In this document: in pieces, positions 18,090 through 33,693 of the stretch | Position numbering within the stretch: the stretch's first letter is position 1 | How the letters are laid out: every line of letters begins with the position of its first letter | Assembly: GCA_034336665.1 (NCBI GenBank) | Contig: JAPFBE010000032.1 | Coordinates: forward strand, 2,046,001 to 2,110,000 | Length of the DNA: 64,000 nt | Source: Luscinia megarhynchos | Taxonomy: Eukaryota; Chordata; Aves; Passeriformes; Turdidae | Direction: 5' to 3' | Notes under the pieces: model-generated | What the model was told of the DNA's origin: nothing | The model's input: the letters and a program-made list of their open reading frames with translations, nothing else | Databases searched by the model: none | Position numbers and translations under genes: made by a program

Positions 18090-18896
18090 TGCAGGGTGTA
18101 CGTGTCAAGGTGTTGGTTGTGGGGGGCTGCAGGAGTGACATATGAGGGAGGTGGCCAGGGGCTGTCCTGTGTGAAACAAGCTCCAAAACAGACCCACAAC
18201 AGGACATAGCTGAGCCCATCCACCACATGCATGGAATCTCTGTGAAAATGTATTTAAGAACAAAAAACAGCCCAGGGAGAGAGGAGAGGGAACAAAAAGG
18301 GAGAAACAGAGGGAATGCCAAGGCCAGAAGAGAATGATGAGGAGGAGTTCCAGGGCAGAGAATATATCCACACTATAGCCCATGAAGGACTCCACACTGG
18401 AGCAGAGGGACATTTCCTAAAGGAACTGTGTTCCATGAAGGAGTCCCAATGAAGAGTTTTCCCAGAGAACTACAGCCCTGAAAAGGACCTGTGCTGGAGC
18501 AGGGGGAAAAGTGTGAGAAGCAGCATAGACTAAGTGTTTTGGATTTATCTCCAACCCTCCATTCCCCACCCCCCATCCCCACCACATTGCATTCCTTGGG
18601 GCTAGCAAGCAGGATGTAGAAGAGCCTGCAGTTAAAGAGTGAAGTTGAGCCTGGGAAATGGGGGAAGAAAGCTATTTTAGTGTTTGTCTTTTTGTTTCCT
18701 ACTAACCTTGCCTATTTTAATAATCAACAGATTTTCTGCCAAGACAAAAACTCATAAGCAATCTTCCTGTCTTTCCCTTGACTTGTTAGTTTTCTCATCC
18801 TATTTCTCACACACACACACTCCAGTCCTGCTGGATGGGGTGCTAAGTGAGCAGTTGGGTGGGCATTCAGCTGTTAGCCAAGGCTAGCCCATCACA
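18090..18896 (+). mobile_element. Probable solo LTR
   Basis: The segment is purine-rich in the middle, with a TATA-like tgtatttaagaac near 18248. It ends GCCCATCACA at 18896 and lacks coding capacity, which suggests an LTR. The left border (TG at 18089, 18103 or 18111) and a target duplication could not be fixed. Confidence 0.5.
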
Positions 18897-19192
18897 ATTT
18901 TATACTATTTAATTCAATCAAAATCTACTTATCTAATAAATTAGGAATTAAAGGAATCCAAGCAAAAAGGTTGTTTTATATTAGAATTATAGTACTTCAC
19001 CACCAGTGTGCTGTAATCCCCAGAAAGTTTCACTGACAAGTGTGATAAAGTTGCATATCTACCAAAGCAGAGAAACTTAAAATCTCCAAGTGACCCCATT
19101 TAAAATGTATTTACTTATGCTGTAGGAGTGCCTATGAGTAAGAATCAGGGGGAAGGCTCACAAGGAAGATATCCTGGTGGGACTCTGGTATA

Positions 19193-22062
19193 GAACACCC
19201 AACCAGGACGAAGAGGCAGATGAACTATTCTATAAGTGGCTCTGATGCTTCAAGATTGTCAGCCCTTGTTGTTGTGGGAGACTTGCCAGATGTCTGCTGG
19301 AAACTCACCCCAGCAGAGAGGAGGCAGTCTAGGTGGTTCTTGGAGTATGTGGAAGACAACATCATGAGAGCCCTGGTAAGTGAGCTTGATACCAAAAGGG
19401 TTAATTCGATTTTTACTGTGCCTGTGAACTTTTAGTAGAAAAACAAGGCATGCAAAAACTGCTTTCCCAGCAAGGATAGTTGGAAGATAAGAAGACGACA
19501 TCTGGCTCAAGAATGTAGTGACAGACAAAACAAGGACTGAATCTGGGAACTCAGGGTGGGTTTTATGGTAATGGGTAAATTGTAATATGCATGTAGTGGC
19601 TGTATATAAGCAACACTCTTGTAAAATCATGTCTGCATAGGGTTAGGAGTATCCCCTGTGGGACCTCAAGCCTGAATAAATGACGCCCTCTTTAACATCA
19701 CATTAGTGTTAAGGAGTCTTATTCTGGTATTTTGGAAGATTTGGTAACAAGTCTACCAGGGGTGGGGTCCCACTAGGGCTGCTGTTTACAAACAGAGATG
19801 GACTGCTGGGAAATGTGGTGGTCAGAGGCTGTCTTGAGCACAGCGACTACGATATGATAGTTTTCAATATCTGGTGAAGGAAGGAAGGGCATCAACAAAA
19901 CCTCTACCCTGGACTTCTGGAAGGCGGGCTTTGGCCTGTTCAGGACACTGTTTCAGAAAAGTCCCCTGGTGAACAGTCCTTAATAACAAAGAGGTCCAGG
20001 AAGGCCGGACATACTTTAAGAAGGAAATCTTAAAGGCTCAGGAGTAGTCTGTCCTTATGTGCCAAAAGACGAGCTGTCAGGGAAGAACACCGGCCTTGCT
20101 GAACAGGGATCTTTCATGGGAACTCAGGGAAGAAATAAGGTTTATGACCTTTGGAAGAAGGGGCAGGCAACTCAGGAACAGTACAAGGATATCATTAGGT
20201 TACACAGAGAGAAAATAAGAAAGGCAAAAGCTCAACCAGAACTCAATCTGGCTACTGCTGTGAAAGATAATAAAAAGAGTTTTTATATATAAATACATTA
20301 ACAACAAAAAGAGCACCAAGGAAAATCTTCATCCTTTATTGTACATGGGGGGAAATATAGTCACCAAGGATGAGGAAAAGGCTAAGGTACTTAACACCTT
20401 CTTTGCCTCAGTCTTCAACAATAAAACCGGTTATCCTCAGGGCAACTGGCACCCTGAGCTGGTAGACAGGGATGGGGAGCAGAATAGCCCCCCTGTAATC
20501 CAGGAGGAAGCAGTTAGCAACCTGCTGAGCCACTTAAGACACTTGTAAGTCTATGGGACTGGATGGAATTCATCTGAGGGTGCTGAAGGAGCTCTCAGAA
20601 GAGCTCACCAAGCCAATATCCATAATTTATCATCAGTCCTGTCTCACTGGGGAGGTCCCAGATTACAAGATTGGCCAATGTGATGCCTAGCCACAAGAAG
20701 GGTCAGAAGAAAGATATGGGGACTACAGGTCTGTCACCCTGACCTGAGTGTCTGGCAAGGTTATGGAACAGATCATCTTGAATGCTATCACATGGCATAT
20801 AGAGGACAACCAAGGGATCAGACCTTGCCAGGATGGGTTTAGGAAAGGCAGGTCCTGCCTGACCAACCTGATTTCCTTTTATGACCAGGTGACCCACCTA
20901 GTGGATGAGAAGGCGGCTGTGGATGTTGACTTCAGCAAAGTCTTTGATACTGTCTCCCATGGCATTCTTCTGGAAAAGCTGACAGCCCATGACTTGGACA
21001 GGTACACTCTTCATTGGGTTAAAAGCTTGGCTGGGTGTCCAGGCCCTGAGTGAGTGTGATGGTAAATGTTGTCACGTGCAGCAGTCACTAGTGGGGTTCC
21101 CCAAGGCTCAGTATTGGGATCAGTCCTGTTTAATATCTTTATTGATGATCTGGAAGAGCAGATCAAGTGCACCCTCAATAAGTTCACAGACTTCACCCAA
21201 GTTGGGCTGGAAGTGTTAATCTGCTGAAGGGTAGGAAGGCTCTACAGAGGGATATGGACAGGCTATATTGATGAGTCGAGGCCAATGGTATGAGATTCAA
21301 CAAGACCAAATGTTGGGCCCTGCACTTAGGCCACAGCAATCCCATGCAGTGCTACAGTCTTGAGGAAGAGTGTCTGAAAACCTTCCCAGCACAAAAAAGA
21401 ACCTGGGAATGCTGGTAAACAACAGTTGAACATGACCCAGCATGTGCCCAGGTGACCAAGAAAGCCAAACCCATCCTAGCCTGTATCAACAATAGTGCGG
21501 CCAGCAGGACCAGGGAAGTGGTTGTCCTCCTGTACTTGGCACTGGTGAGGCCACACCTCGACTGCTGTGTTCAATTCTGGGCCCCTCATGACAAGGACAT
21601 TGAGATGCTGGAGCAAGTCCAGAGAAGGGCAACAGAGCTGGTGAAGGATCTGGAGCACAAGTCTGATGATGAGAGGCTGAAGGAGCTTAACCTGGAGAAA
21701 AGGAGGCTCAGAGGTGATCTTATCACTCTCTACAACTACCTGAAAGGAGGTTGTAGCCAGGTGGAGGTAGGCCTCTTCTCCCAGGCAACCAGTGGCAGGA
21801 CAAGAGGACATAGTCTCAAGCTGCACCAGGTAAGGTTCAGGTTGGACATCAGGAAGAATTTCTTCGTGGAAAAGGTTGTTTAAGCATTGGAATGGAATGC
21901 CCAGGGATGTGGTGAAATTATCATCCCTGGAGGTGTTCAAGAAACAACTGTACGTGACACTTAATGCCTTGGTCTAGTTGACAAGGTGGTGATCGCTCAA
22001 AGGTTGGACTCAATGATCTTAAAGGTCTTTTTCAACCTAAATGATTCTGTGATTCTGTATGA
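19193..22062 (+). mobile_element. Long CR1 LINE split by an LTR
   Basis: The order is endonuclease remnant (19200-19380), LTR interruption, endonuclease-RT linker (19750-20340), RT fragments (20748-21053 with CQDGFRKGRSCLTNLISFYD), C-terminal region (21452-21883), and the CR1 terminus with repeated gattctgt units at 22045-22062. The frame is broken by many stops and shifts. At nearly 2.5 kb without the LTR, this is the most complete CR1 in the window. Confidence 0.92.
19381..19749 (+). mobile_element. Short solo LTR inserted in CR1
   Basis: TGAGCTTG at the left and GGTAACA at the right. Inside are a TATA box (tgtatataagc, near 19601) and a poly(A) signal (tgaataaatgac, near 19674), in LTR order. 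The CR1 reads ccctggtaag before it and agtctaccagg after it, so only 2-3 bases overlap and no clean target duplication survives. Confidence 0.75.
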
Positions 22063-22263
22063 GTGAAAGTGAAATGTAAGTGAATTTTTAACTGCTTGCA
22101 GCTGAAAACAAGTGCTTTAAAGTTAGTCCACAGAAAAAGAAAAATATGACAACTAATCTAAACCAAATTCTATACTAACATATTATTCTGTAATAACATA
22201 TACTAATTTACTGACAAGAAAAAATTCACTTCATCCATGCTGTAAGCAAACTGTGATCAGCAA

Positions 22264-22640
22264 GAGTGAACTGTGTTTGCTCAGTCTGGAATAGAGAAGG
22301 CTTTTGTGGGGGGACTTAATAGTAGCCTTCCAATACCTCCAAGGAGGTCATCAACAAACTGAGTCAGACTCTTCACAGTGGTCTATAGTAGGAAGAAGAA
22401 AAACAATAGGCAGATACTGGAATAAGAAAGAGCTGCTCCAAGTGGATATATAACAGCAGCTGAGCATCAGAACAGGCTGCTTAGAATTGGTCTTCAGTCT
22501 TCAGCCTTGGAGACTTGAAATCAGACTTCATAAATCCATGATCAACCCAATCTGATTCATACTGTCCTTCCTTTAAGTAGGAGGTTGTACTAGAGATGGT
22601 CTCTTCTAACCTGAATTACCCTACAATCCTATTAACAAGC
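22264..22640 (+). mobile_element. Old CR1 3' fragment
   Basis: Diverged CR1-like 3' region (tctggaatagagaaggctt, gtactagagatggtctcttc, ending caatcctat). It is clearly older than the adjacent copy. Confidence 0.6.
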
Positions 22641-26471
<3,831 letters not shown>

Positions 26472-27142
26472 TGTACTAGTTTAAAACCAAGCTAGAAAAT
26501 TAAATCCACTCAAGATGTTCCCTTTTCCCCCTGCCCCTTCTGATAATGGAGGAACACTAGGAGATTAAAAGTTGGAATCACAACTTACTGAAAAATTGCA
26601 ATACCCACACAATATTAATAACAGAATGTACAAAAGAGAGAGAGTTTTACCCACAGAAGGGCACTCACCACCAAATAAACAATAACGTCTCCCAAAGACG
26701 GCACCCGGTGTGGGTTTTCAGACAAAGGCAGAATTGTGACTGGCCCTGGAGTGGGGCAATGTGGTATTTGGAAAAACAAAAAGATATATTGGGAGGCTCT
26801 CACAGCTTAACTTCCCCCCACCTCAAAAACAATATAAAGCAGGGACAAAAAGAAACTTGGTAATCTAGTCCATCTAAATGAGGAGTTGTGCCACCTGGTA
26901 CAGCTCGGACCCCACTGCAAGGGCTCTCTCTCCAGGGTGGTGGCAGCGATGGTGTGGGTACAGGGGCTCACTCTCTGGTGCAGTGGAGACATAGCAGCAG
27001 TGACAGCATTCCTGGTCCCACACTCTCTCCAGAGTGAGCCCAGAAAAAAACAAACTGAAAGCTTCCTATTTCCAGCCTTGGGTTTTTCCCTTCCAAAACC
27101 ACACTCCCTGGTGGTGACATGGATGATGTTGAATAGGCAGCA
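26472..27142 (-). mobile_element. 3' LTR of the minus-strand ERVL
   Basis: On the plus strand it starts TGTACTAGTTT and ends AGGCAGCA. On the minus strand it begins TGCTGCC directly after a purine tract. It is non-coding and lies at the downstream end of the ERVL pol remnant, where the 3' LTR is expected. Confidence 0.65.
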
Positions 27143-27165
27143 AAAAAAACTCCACCCTTTTTTTC
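27143..27165 (-). other. Polypurine tract of the ERVL remnant
   Basis: On the minus strand a run of A followed by GGGTGGAG sits immediately before the LTR start. This is the usual plus-strand primer site of a retrovirus. Confidence 0.55.
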
Positions 27166-27763
27166 TGTACCAAAGGTATGATCCATCCCTAATTCTATAC
27201 CATTAATATAATGCCCAGATTTTATACATTTCAACTATATACATATGGCTTTGCACAAGCACAGGTATTATTTCAATAGTCACTGGAAATACCTCCAAGA
27301 TGTTTGTTGAATTCTTTTAGTCCATGACTGGTGTAACTGGATCAGTTCATACTCCTTGTCCATGGTATTTATGACATACAATGTCAGTGTCATTCAACAA
27401 CCCATATTACATATGCAATTCAACATTACAGACTGTTCTCACCCAAATATCAAATCACCTTGAGGTACACATCACATTTCCCTGTCCCTCTGTATTTCCC
27501 GCTAAGTGCACCCAGGTCCCTGAGCAAAAAGAATCCCATGCCCATGGGTTTGCCTTTGCTTGAAACCAGACTAATCCAAGCTGTCTTCCCTAACATATTC
27601 CTCCAATATACCATGGGGACTTCATCCCCTTCTACAGTATGTAGAGATTCTGATTGGGCAAAGTCAGCTTGATTGGTGGAGCTTCTAGTGTTAACTAACC
27701 AGGTGGCCTTCACTAAATGTAGATCCCAGTGTTCGAAGGTCTGTTTTGGCTTGCAGTGCAGGA

Positions 27764-29233
27764 TGTAACCTAAAGTATGTATTCTATCACCATCTGTTGA
27801 AACCAGGTGAGGCAGCAATCTTTATCTTTTCCATAACTCATACTTCCTCCAGGAAGATATCTTCTGTTAATGGGCCATTGAGTCCCACTGCATGACTGAT
27901 AAAATTACATCATCCCGTTGTGAGATGCTCCACCCAGGGGGAGGAGCCAAGCATTTCGTACCTAGATAAAATCTGAGATTTGGAACATCAGAACAGCCTT
28001 TTTCCACTGCATTTCAGAGGAAAACCAGACCCTTCTACATCATCACTGGACCTTCCAAGGAAAACTACACCCTTCTACAGGACCACTGCTTCAACAGAAT
28101 CAAATTTGTCCCTCCAGGAGGACTGCAGCCACCATTTAATTGGACTGTGTCCTGGTTTGAAAGACAGGTATCTGCTAAGAAGGTAGGAGCCTCTCTTTGA
28201 AATGGAGAGTGTAAACTCCCCTCCCTCCAAATTATTATAATTTTGGAATTAAGGGGCTCTCAGGCAAAGATATGGGGATAGAAATAGCAGTTCTTTACTG
28301 ATATGTATATATATGTGTATATAACAAGGCAAACAAAACAACAACAACTACGAAATTAACAAACAGAACAGGATCCCAGTAACAGTTCTCTCAGTTGTGG
28401 AGACCTTTCCCCTGTGGTGCAGTTACCGTCCCAGCTGGCAGTGCCGACCAGCTCCCAGTGAGCAGGGGGAGATGTGGTGATCCCACATGGCTGGAGGGGC
28501 ACTGGGGGGTGATGTTGGCTGTGTCCCAAATGAGAAGGGTGGAGGAGAAGTGCTGCTCACAGATCTTGGGGGCAGTGTCAGTCCCGGTGCTCCAACTGGA
28601 TGCGTGGAGGTGGCAGGGTGAAGCAGGAAGGTGTCCGAGAAGGGGGGGTGTGAGGTCCCACAGCTGAGGGAAGGCAGCTCCTGGTGTCGGTGTGGCAGGG
28701 CAAGGTTTTTTCAGTGGCTGTCCTTCTCCCAGCCAAAGGAGCGAGGGAGAGAGGACAGTTGCCCACACCACCTTTACCTGCCCCCTGATCTTTCAGTGTT
28801 CTCACTCTCTCCCCCCTCTGCAAGGGAAACTTAAAAAAAAAAAAAAAAAAAAAAAGAAAAATGGTACAGGGAATCTCTCCCCTCTCCCTGTCAAGAGGCA
28901 TCCATGCTAGGGTGTAGCCAACAGATTTCTTAGCATGACCATGGGGAAAATTCCACAGAGAGAAAAGGGAAAAAACCAACCCCCTACAGACTGCTACCAA
29001 CACCCTGACTGATGGGGTGTCAGGTTGTATTCTGACTCTGTCAATGTTTTCTTTTTTTGTATTACTGTATTTTTATTTTCCTAGTAAAGAACTGTCATTC
29101 CTATTCCCATATCTTTGCCTGAGAGCTCCTTAATTTCATAATTATAATAATTTGGAGGGATGAGGTTTACATTTTCCATTTCAGGAGAGGCTCCTGCCTT
29201 CCTTAGCAGACACTTGTCTTTCAAACCAAGACA
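27764..29233 (+). mobile_element. LTR inserted in the ERVL integrase, itself interrupted
   Basis: It begins TGTAACC and ends CAAACCAAGACA. It is the same family as 46568-47268 and 56339-56867, sharing the block from ccaggaagatat to the TATA-like ctagataaaa. It splits the ERVL integrase and is itself split by the LTR at 28148-28988. The flanks (CAGGA and AGGTC) no longer show a clear duplication. Confidence 0.8.
28148..28988 (-). mobile_element. Nested solo LTR with exact 5-base target duplication
   Basis: It starts TGTCCTGGTTTG and ends CCCCCTACA. GACTG is present on both sides (28143-28147 and 28989-28993). Removing the element restores the host LTR order seen at 47010 (ttggactgctaccaac). 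Its first 150 bases are the reverse complement of the 3' end of the host LTR, so it is a related family in opposite orientation. It contains an A run at 28830-28855. Confidence 0.9.
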
Positions 29234-32107
29234 AGGTCCCACTGCCTATTGCTTTCAACGTGGTTTTTAACAGTCCATTACATCATTCTATCTTTTCAGA
29301 GGCTGTTGTGTGATAAGGAATATGATACATCCACTCAGTACCGTGCTGTCTAGCCCAGGTGTCTATGAAGCTATTTTTGAAATGAGTCCTGCTGTCTGAC
29401 AAATCTTTCTGGGGTGCCATGTGGCCACAGGACTTGCTTCTGAAGGTCCAAGACGGTGTTCTGGGCAGTGACATGAGGCACAGGGTAACTCTCCAGGCAT
29501 CTCGTAGTTGTTTCCACCACTGTAAGCACATAGTGTTTGCCTTGGCAGGTTTGTGGGAGTGTGATGTAATTGATCTGCCAGGCCTGCCTATATTTTTATT
29601 TCAGCCATCATCCCCCATATCACAGAGGCTTTACCAACTTGGCCCATTTGCTTGCAGCTCATGTTTCACACTTAAGGATAACTTGGGATATGGTGTTCCT
29701 GGTTTAGTTCACCCCTCAGTCATGAGCTCATGCATATGTTGCATCTCTTCTTTAATGACCTAAGGCATTGTGAGCCCATCAAGCCAGAAATAATTCGCTC
29801 TTATATTTCCAGTCCAGATCTACCTGAGACACTTTAATCTTGGCAGCTTGATCTACCTGTCCATTGTTGCAATGCTCTTCAGTAGCCCAACATTTGGATA
29901 TGTGTGCATCTACGTGATGGACTTTTAGAGCCAACTTCTCTACCTGGGTAGTGATGACTTGTCACACTTTGGTATCCCAGATGTGTTTACTTCTGAGCTG
30001 CCAATTGGTCTTTTTCCATTGCTCCAGTCACCCCCACAGAACATTTGCTACAATCCACAAGTCAGTGTAGAGGTAGAGCTTTGGCCATTTCTCTCGCTCA
30101 GTGATATCTAAAGCCAGTTGGACAGCTTTCAGCTCTGCAACCTGACTTGATTCACCTTGTCCCTTGGTAGCTTCTGCAACTCACCACATAGGACTCAATA
30201 CAGCAGCTTTCCATTTTCAATTTGTCCCTACAATATGGCAGGAACTGTCAGTAAAGACAGCATGTCACTTTTCATTTTCTGGTACCTGATTATATGGTGG
30301 GGCCTTCTCAGCATGCGTCACCTGCGCCTCTTCCTCTTCTGATGATAGTCCAAAATTTTCTCCTTCAGGCCAATTCACGATGATCTTCAAGATCCCTGGG
30401 TGATTGGGGTTTCCTATTCAAGCTAGCTGTGTGAACAGCATGACCCATTTACTCCAGGTAGCATCAACAGCATGATGTGTGGAAGGGACTTTCCCTTTGA
30501 ACATCCAGACAAACACTGGTGCCAGGAGGATCTGTGCTTTGGTGTCAATCACTTCTGAAGCAGCTTGAACCCCTTCAAAAGCTGCCAGGATCTCTTTTTT
30601 AGTTGGGGTTTAGCAGGCCTTGGATCATTTGTTTCCCCTACTCCAGAACCCTAGAGGTCATCCTTGAGTGTCCCCAGGTATTTTCTGCCAGAGGCTCTGG
30701 GAAGGACCATTCTCCCTGGCTGCAGTGTAGGGCATGTTTTTTACATCCTGTCCTGTCCTGACTGGCCCAAGGGCTATTGCATGAACAATCTGCTGTTTAA
30801 TTTGTTCAAAAGCCTATTCTTGTTCAGGGCCCCATTTGAAATCCTTCTTCTTCCAGGTCACATGACAGAGAGGGCTTACAATCCAACTGTACTCTGGAAT
30901 ATGCATTCTCCAAAAACCCACAGCACCTAGGAAAGTCCGTGTTTCCTTCTTGCTGGACACAGGGGACATAGCTGCTATTTTGTTGACCACATCCACTGAA
31001 ATCTGATTACATCCATCTTTCTATTTTACTCCTCAAAACTGAATTTCCTGGGCAGATCCTTTCACCTTACTTTGTTTTATAGCAAAAACATCAGGAGGAT
31101 TTGGATTATCTTCTCCCCTTTCTCAAACACTTCCTCTGCTGTGTTGCCCCACACGATGGTGTCATCAATGTACTGCAGGTGTTCAGGAGTGTCACCCTTT
31201 TCCAGTGCAGCCTGGATCAGTCCACAGCAAATAGTGGGGCTGTTTTTCCACCCTGGGGCAGTCAGTTCCAGGTGTACTGGACATCCCTCCAGGTGAAAGC
31301 AAACTGTGACCTGCACTGTGCTACTAAAGGAATGGAGAAAAACCCATTAGCAATGTCAGTGCTGGCACTACTTAGGTGCGTTGGACTCCAGAGTTTGTAC
31401 TGAAGTTCCAGAATGTCCGACAACAGCACTCAGGGATGGTGTGACTTCATTCAGGTCATGATAGTCCACTGTCAGCCTCCGCTCTCCATTGGACTTAAGC
31501 ACTGGCCATATAAAACTATGAAAGGATGAGCAAGTTTTGCTGACCTCTCCCTGGCTCTCCGGTTCAGGAATCATCTCATGGATGGGGGTCAGGGAGTCTC
31601 AGTTGGTGCAGTATTGTCAACAGTGCATTGTTGTGGTAGAGAGTACCTATTGTTCTTTGACCCTCAGCAGTCCTACAGCAGAAGGGTCCTCTGAGAGACC
31701 AGGCAAGGTATTCAACTGCCTTATTTCATCTGTCTCTACAGCAGCTATACCAAAAGCCCAACGATACCCTTTTGGGTCCTTGAAATACCCTCTCCTGATC
31801 ACTAAAATTAATCCTCAGCAGAACAAGTGCTTTATATGATTGAAAAAAAAATCTACTCATATTTTTAGTTCTCTGGAAGTATACTGTAACTCCTTCCAAT
31901 TCCTTTTGTCCTAACAGTTTTGGCAATAATGTAGAAAGAAAATTTAAATACAGCAAGGAAACATGCAACACATGGGGAACTAGAGCCAGATAAAAGAAAA
32001 CAGAAGATGGAAAAGGCTTATTTTGCACATATATTCTTCAGATTCTTGAAGTGTGGCAGTGAATATTGCAGTTTTTCTAAAAGATGCAATTTGAAACCTA
32101 GCCAGCC

Positions 32108-32394
32108 TGTTAAGCAGGCAGGTACCTGGGTGAAAATCCCAACTCATCTATCGGACCTTAAGTGCTAATGTATCATTGGTTGAGAAAGTGAATGACAGAA
32201 ATTCTAACCAACCACCTATGTGAGCCCGGGAAAGATCAAGCACCCTATTTAAGCGTGCTCACACACAATAAAGTGGCTTAAGTCTTGTTACAGTTAACTA
32301 CGAGTGTCGTGTCTTTGTCTCAGATCCTGCACCCCCCCCCCCGCCCCGACGGCCCAAGGGATGAAACAACAGAAACTACTGTAACAACCGTAAC
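32108..32394 (+). mobile_element. Probable LTR with TATA and poly(A) signal
   Basis: It contains ctatttaagcg near 32245 and caataaagtgg near 32267, spaced as in an LTR, followed by a C run at 32331-32341. Borders (TGTTAAGC to CGTAACA) are tentative and no duplication was found. Confidence 0.5.
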
Positions 32395-33261
32395 ATTGAA
32401 TAAAGTGTCTACAATTTTAAAAATGCTTTTGCTAAGTACTTTTTTTGGTGATTCCATCAGATTTGCAACTACTGCTTCAAAGTTTTGTGAACCAAAGTCT
32501 AAAAAATACTGAATTGTCAACCATTATAGAATGTCAGTGCAGAAATAATTTCAGCCAGGAAGCAAGACAAAGTATAAAAAGAATGCAAGTAGATTTTTTA
32601 AATGAATACACAACTTCTGGCAGGCCAGATGTATCAGATTTCTAAAAAAGCAAGACTTGCATGAGAAATTCACATTTAGTGAATGGATGCAGTGAGTACA
32701 ATGACTTTAATCAGATCATTTAAGATTAAAATAAAAATCAGAATTCTGTTCAGCATAACACTGAAAAATGTAGTTTTAAAAAGTGCTAAAATTAGGATGA
32801 ATGAGATTCAGTAAAAATGTTGACTTAATCATTACATAGACATCGAAGTTAAAAAAATCATAATGGGGCACACCTAACTGGAAAAGCATTGTGCTTCACC
32901 ACACTCCTAAAGCAGATAACACAAGAAAAACTGCAATTCCCTGTTACAAATCTCATTTCCCACTGTACAAATGATGCATCTGTTTCAACAGATTTTTGTA
33001 GTGAAAATGGCTTTGGACACAAATAGGAAATTCCATCTTGACAGTTTTGCATTAATATTTGTGTGAATTAAGAATAACTCAGATTATAATTCCTTAACTG
33101 ATTTTCATGATTATCTTAACATGAATAAGAATGTCCTGTCACATGCATTAAAATAACTATTCTTGTCATTTTCTGCTTAGAAAAGAATATAAATACCCAT
33201 CTTGTATCAGGCTAATAATACCATTTGTACGAATTTTCAGTGGAAAAGTTGACACACTTAC
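32395..33261 (-). other. CERT1 intron segment, no feature recognised
   Basis: AT-rich intron next to the exon at 33262. I see no element. Confidence 0.5.
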
Positions 33262-33345
33262 ATTTTTCCTTACTGCTGCTACTGTTATGTAAAAAATCCC
33301 CATCAGAACGCATCGCAGGGAAATCATCTTCATCATCTTCTACCA
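33262..33345 (-). CDS. CERT1: CERT1 exon: acidic linker
   Basis: 84 bases, acceptor CATTTAG, donor GTAAGT. Two bases complete a Val codon, then [16 protein letters not shown] and [11 protein letters not shown] follow, with one base left for the next exon. The acidic block and SDGDFLH are conserved. The Ser-rich NSSSSK replaces human STNGNK. Confidence 0.96.
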
Positions 33346-33693
33346 CTAAATGTGAGAAAGTGTGTGTTATGGGAGTGAGAAAGCTTTCCCAAATCTTTAG
33401 TGTGCAAAAAAGAATTAAGATCATCTTAATGGCTAAGCAGCATTTAAGACTTTTTCCTATAATGGTCGTGACACACACCCTTCTTTTTTTTGACCATTAT
33501 CAACATTACCTTCAGAAACCATCAGGAGACTAACATTTGCTCAGTGTCTAAATTTAGCACTTGATTTGATGGCAAGAAGAACATTATCTTGGTGTTACAA
33601 CTGGATAAGCAAGGAGCCAAAATTGAGCAACTATCTACTTTTTTACACTAGAAAGCTCTCAAAGAAGTGGAATGGTACTTATCTATTGTTTTC

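Larger units (their letters stand above)
27166..31830 (-). pseudogene. Defective ERVL endogenous retrovirus, pol remnant
   Basis: Read from 31830 downward the order is as follows. Reverse transcriptase comes first, with LKSNGERRLTVDYHDLNEV near 31460 and the catalytic YIDD near 31170. The RT connection follows (KKETRTFLGAVGFWRM near 30930). RNase H is next (a TDSS motif near 30255). Then comes the integrase N-terminal region near 29280-29900. After the LTR interruption at 27764-29233 the integrase C-terminal part follows (HWDLHLVKATWLVNT near 27710). Stop codons and frameshifts occur throughout, for example after the RT start and before the integrase junction. No gag and no 5' LTR are recognisable, so the copy is truncated at about 31830. 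It cannot produce a working polyprotein. Confidence 0.85.
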
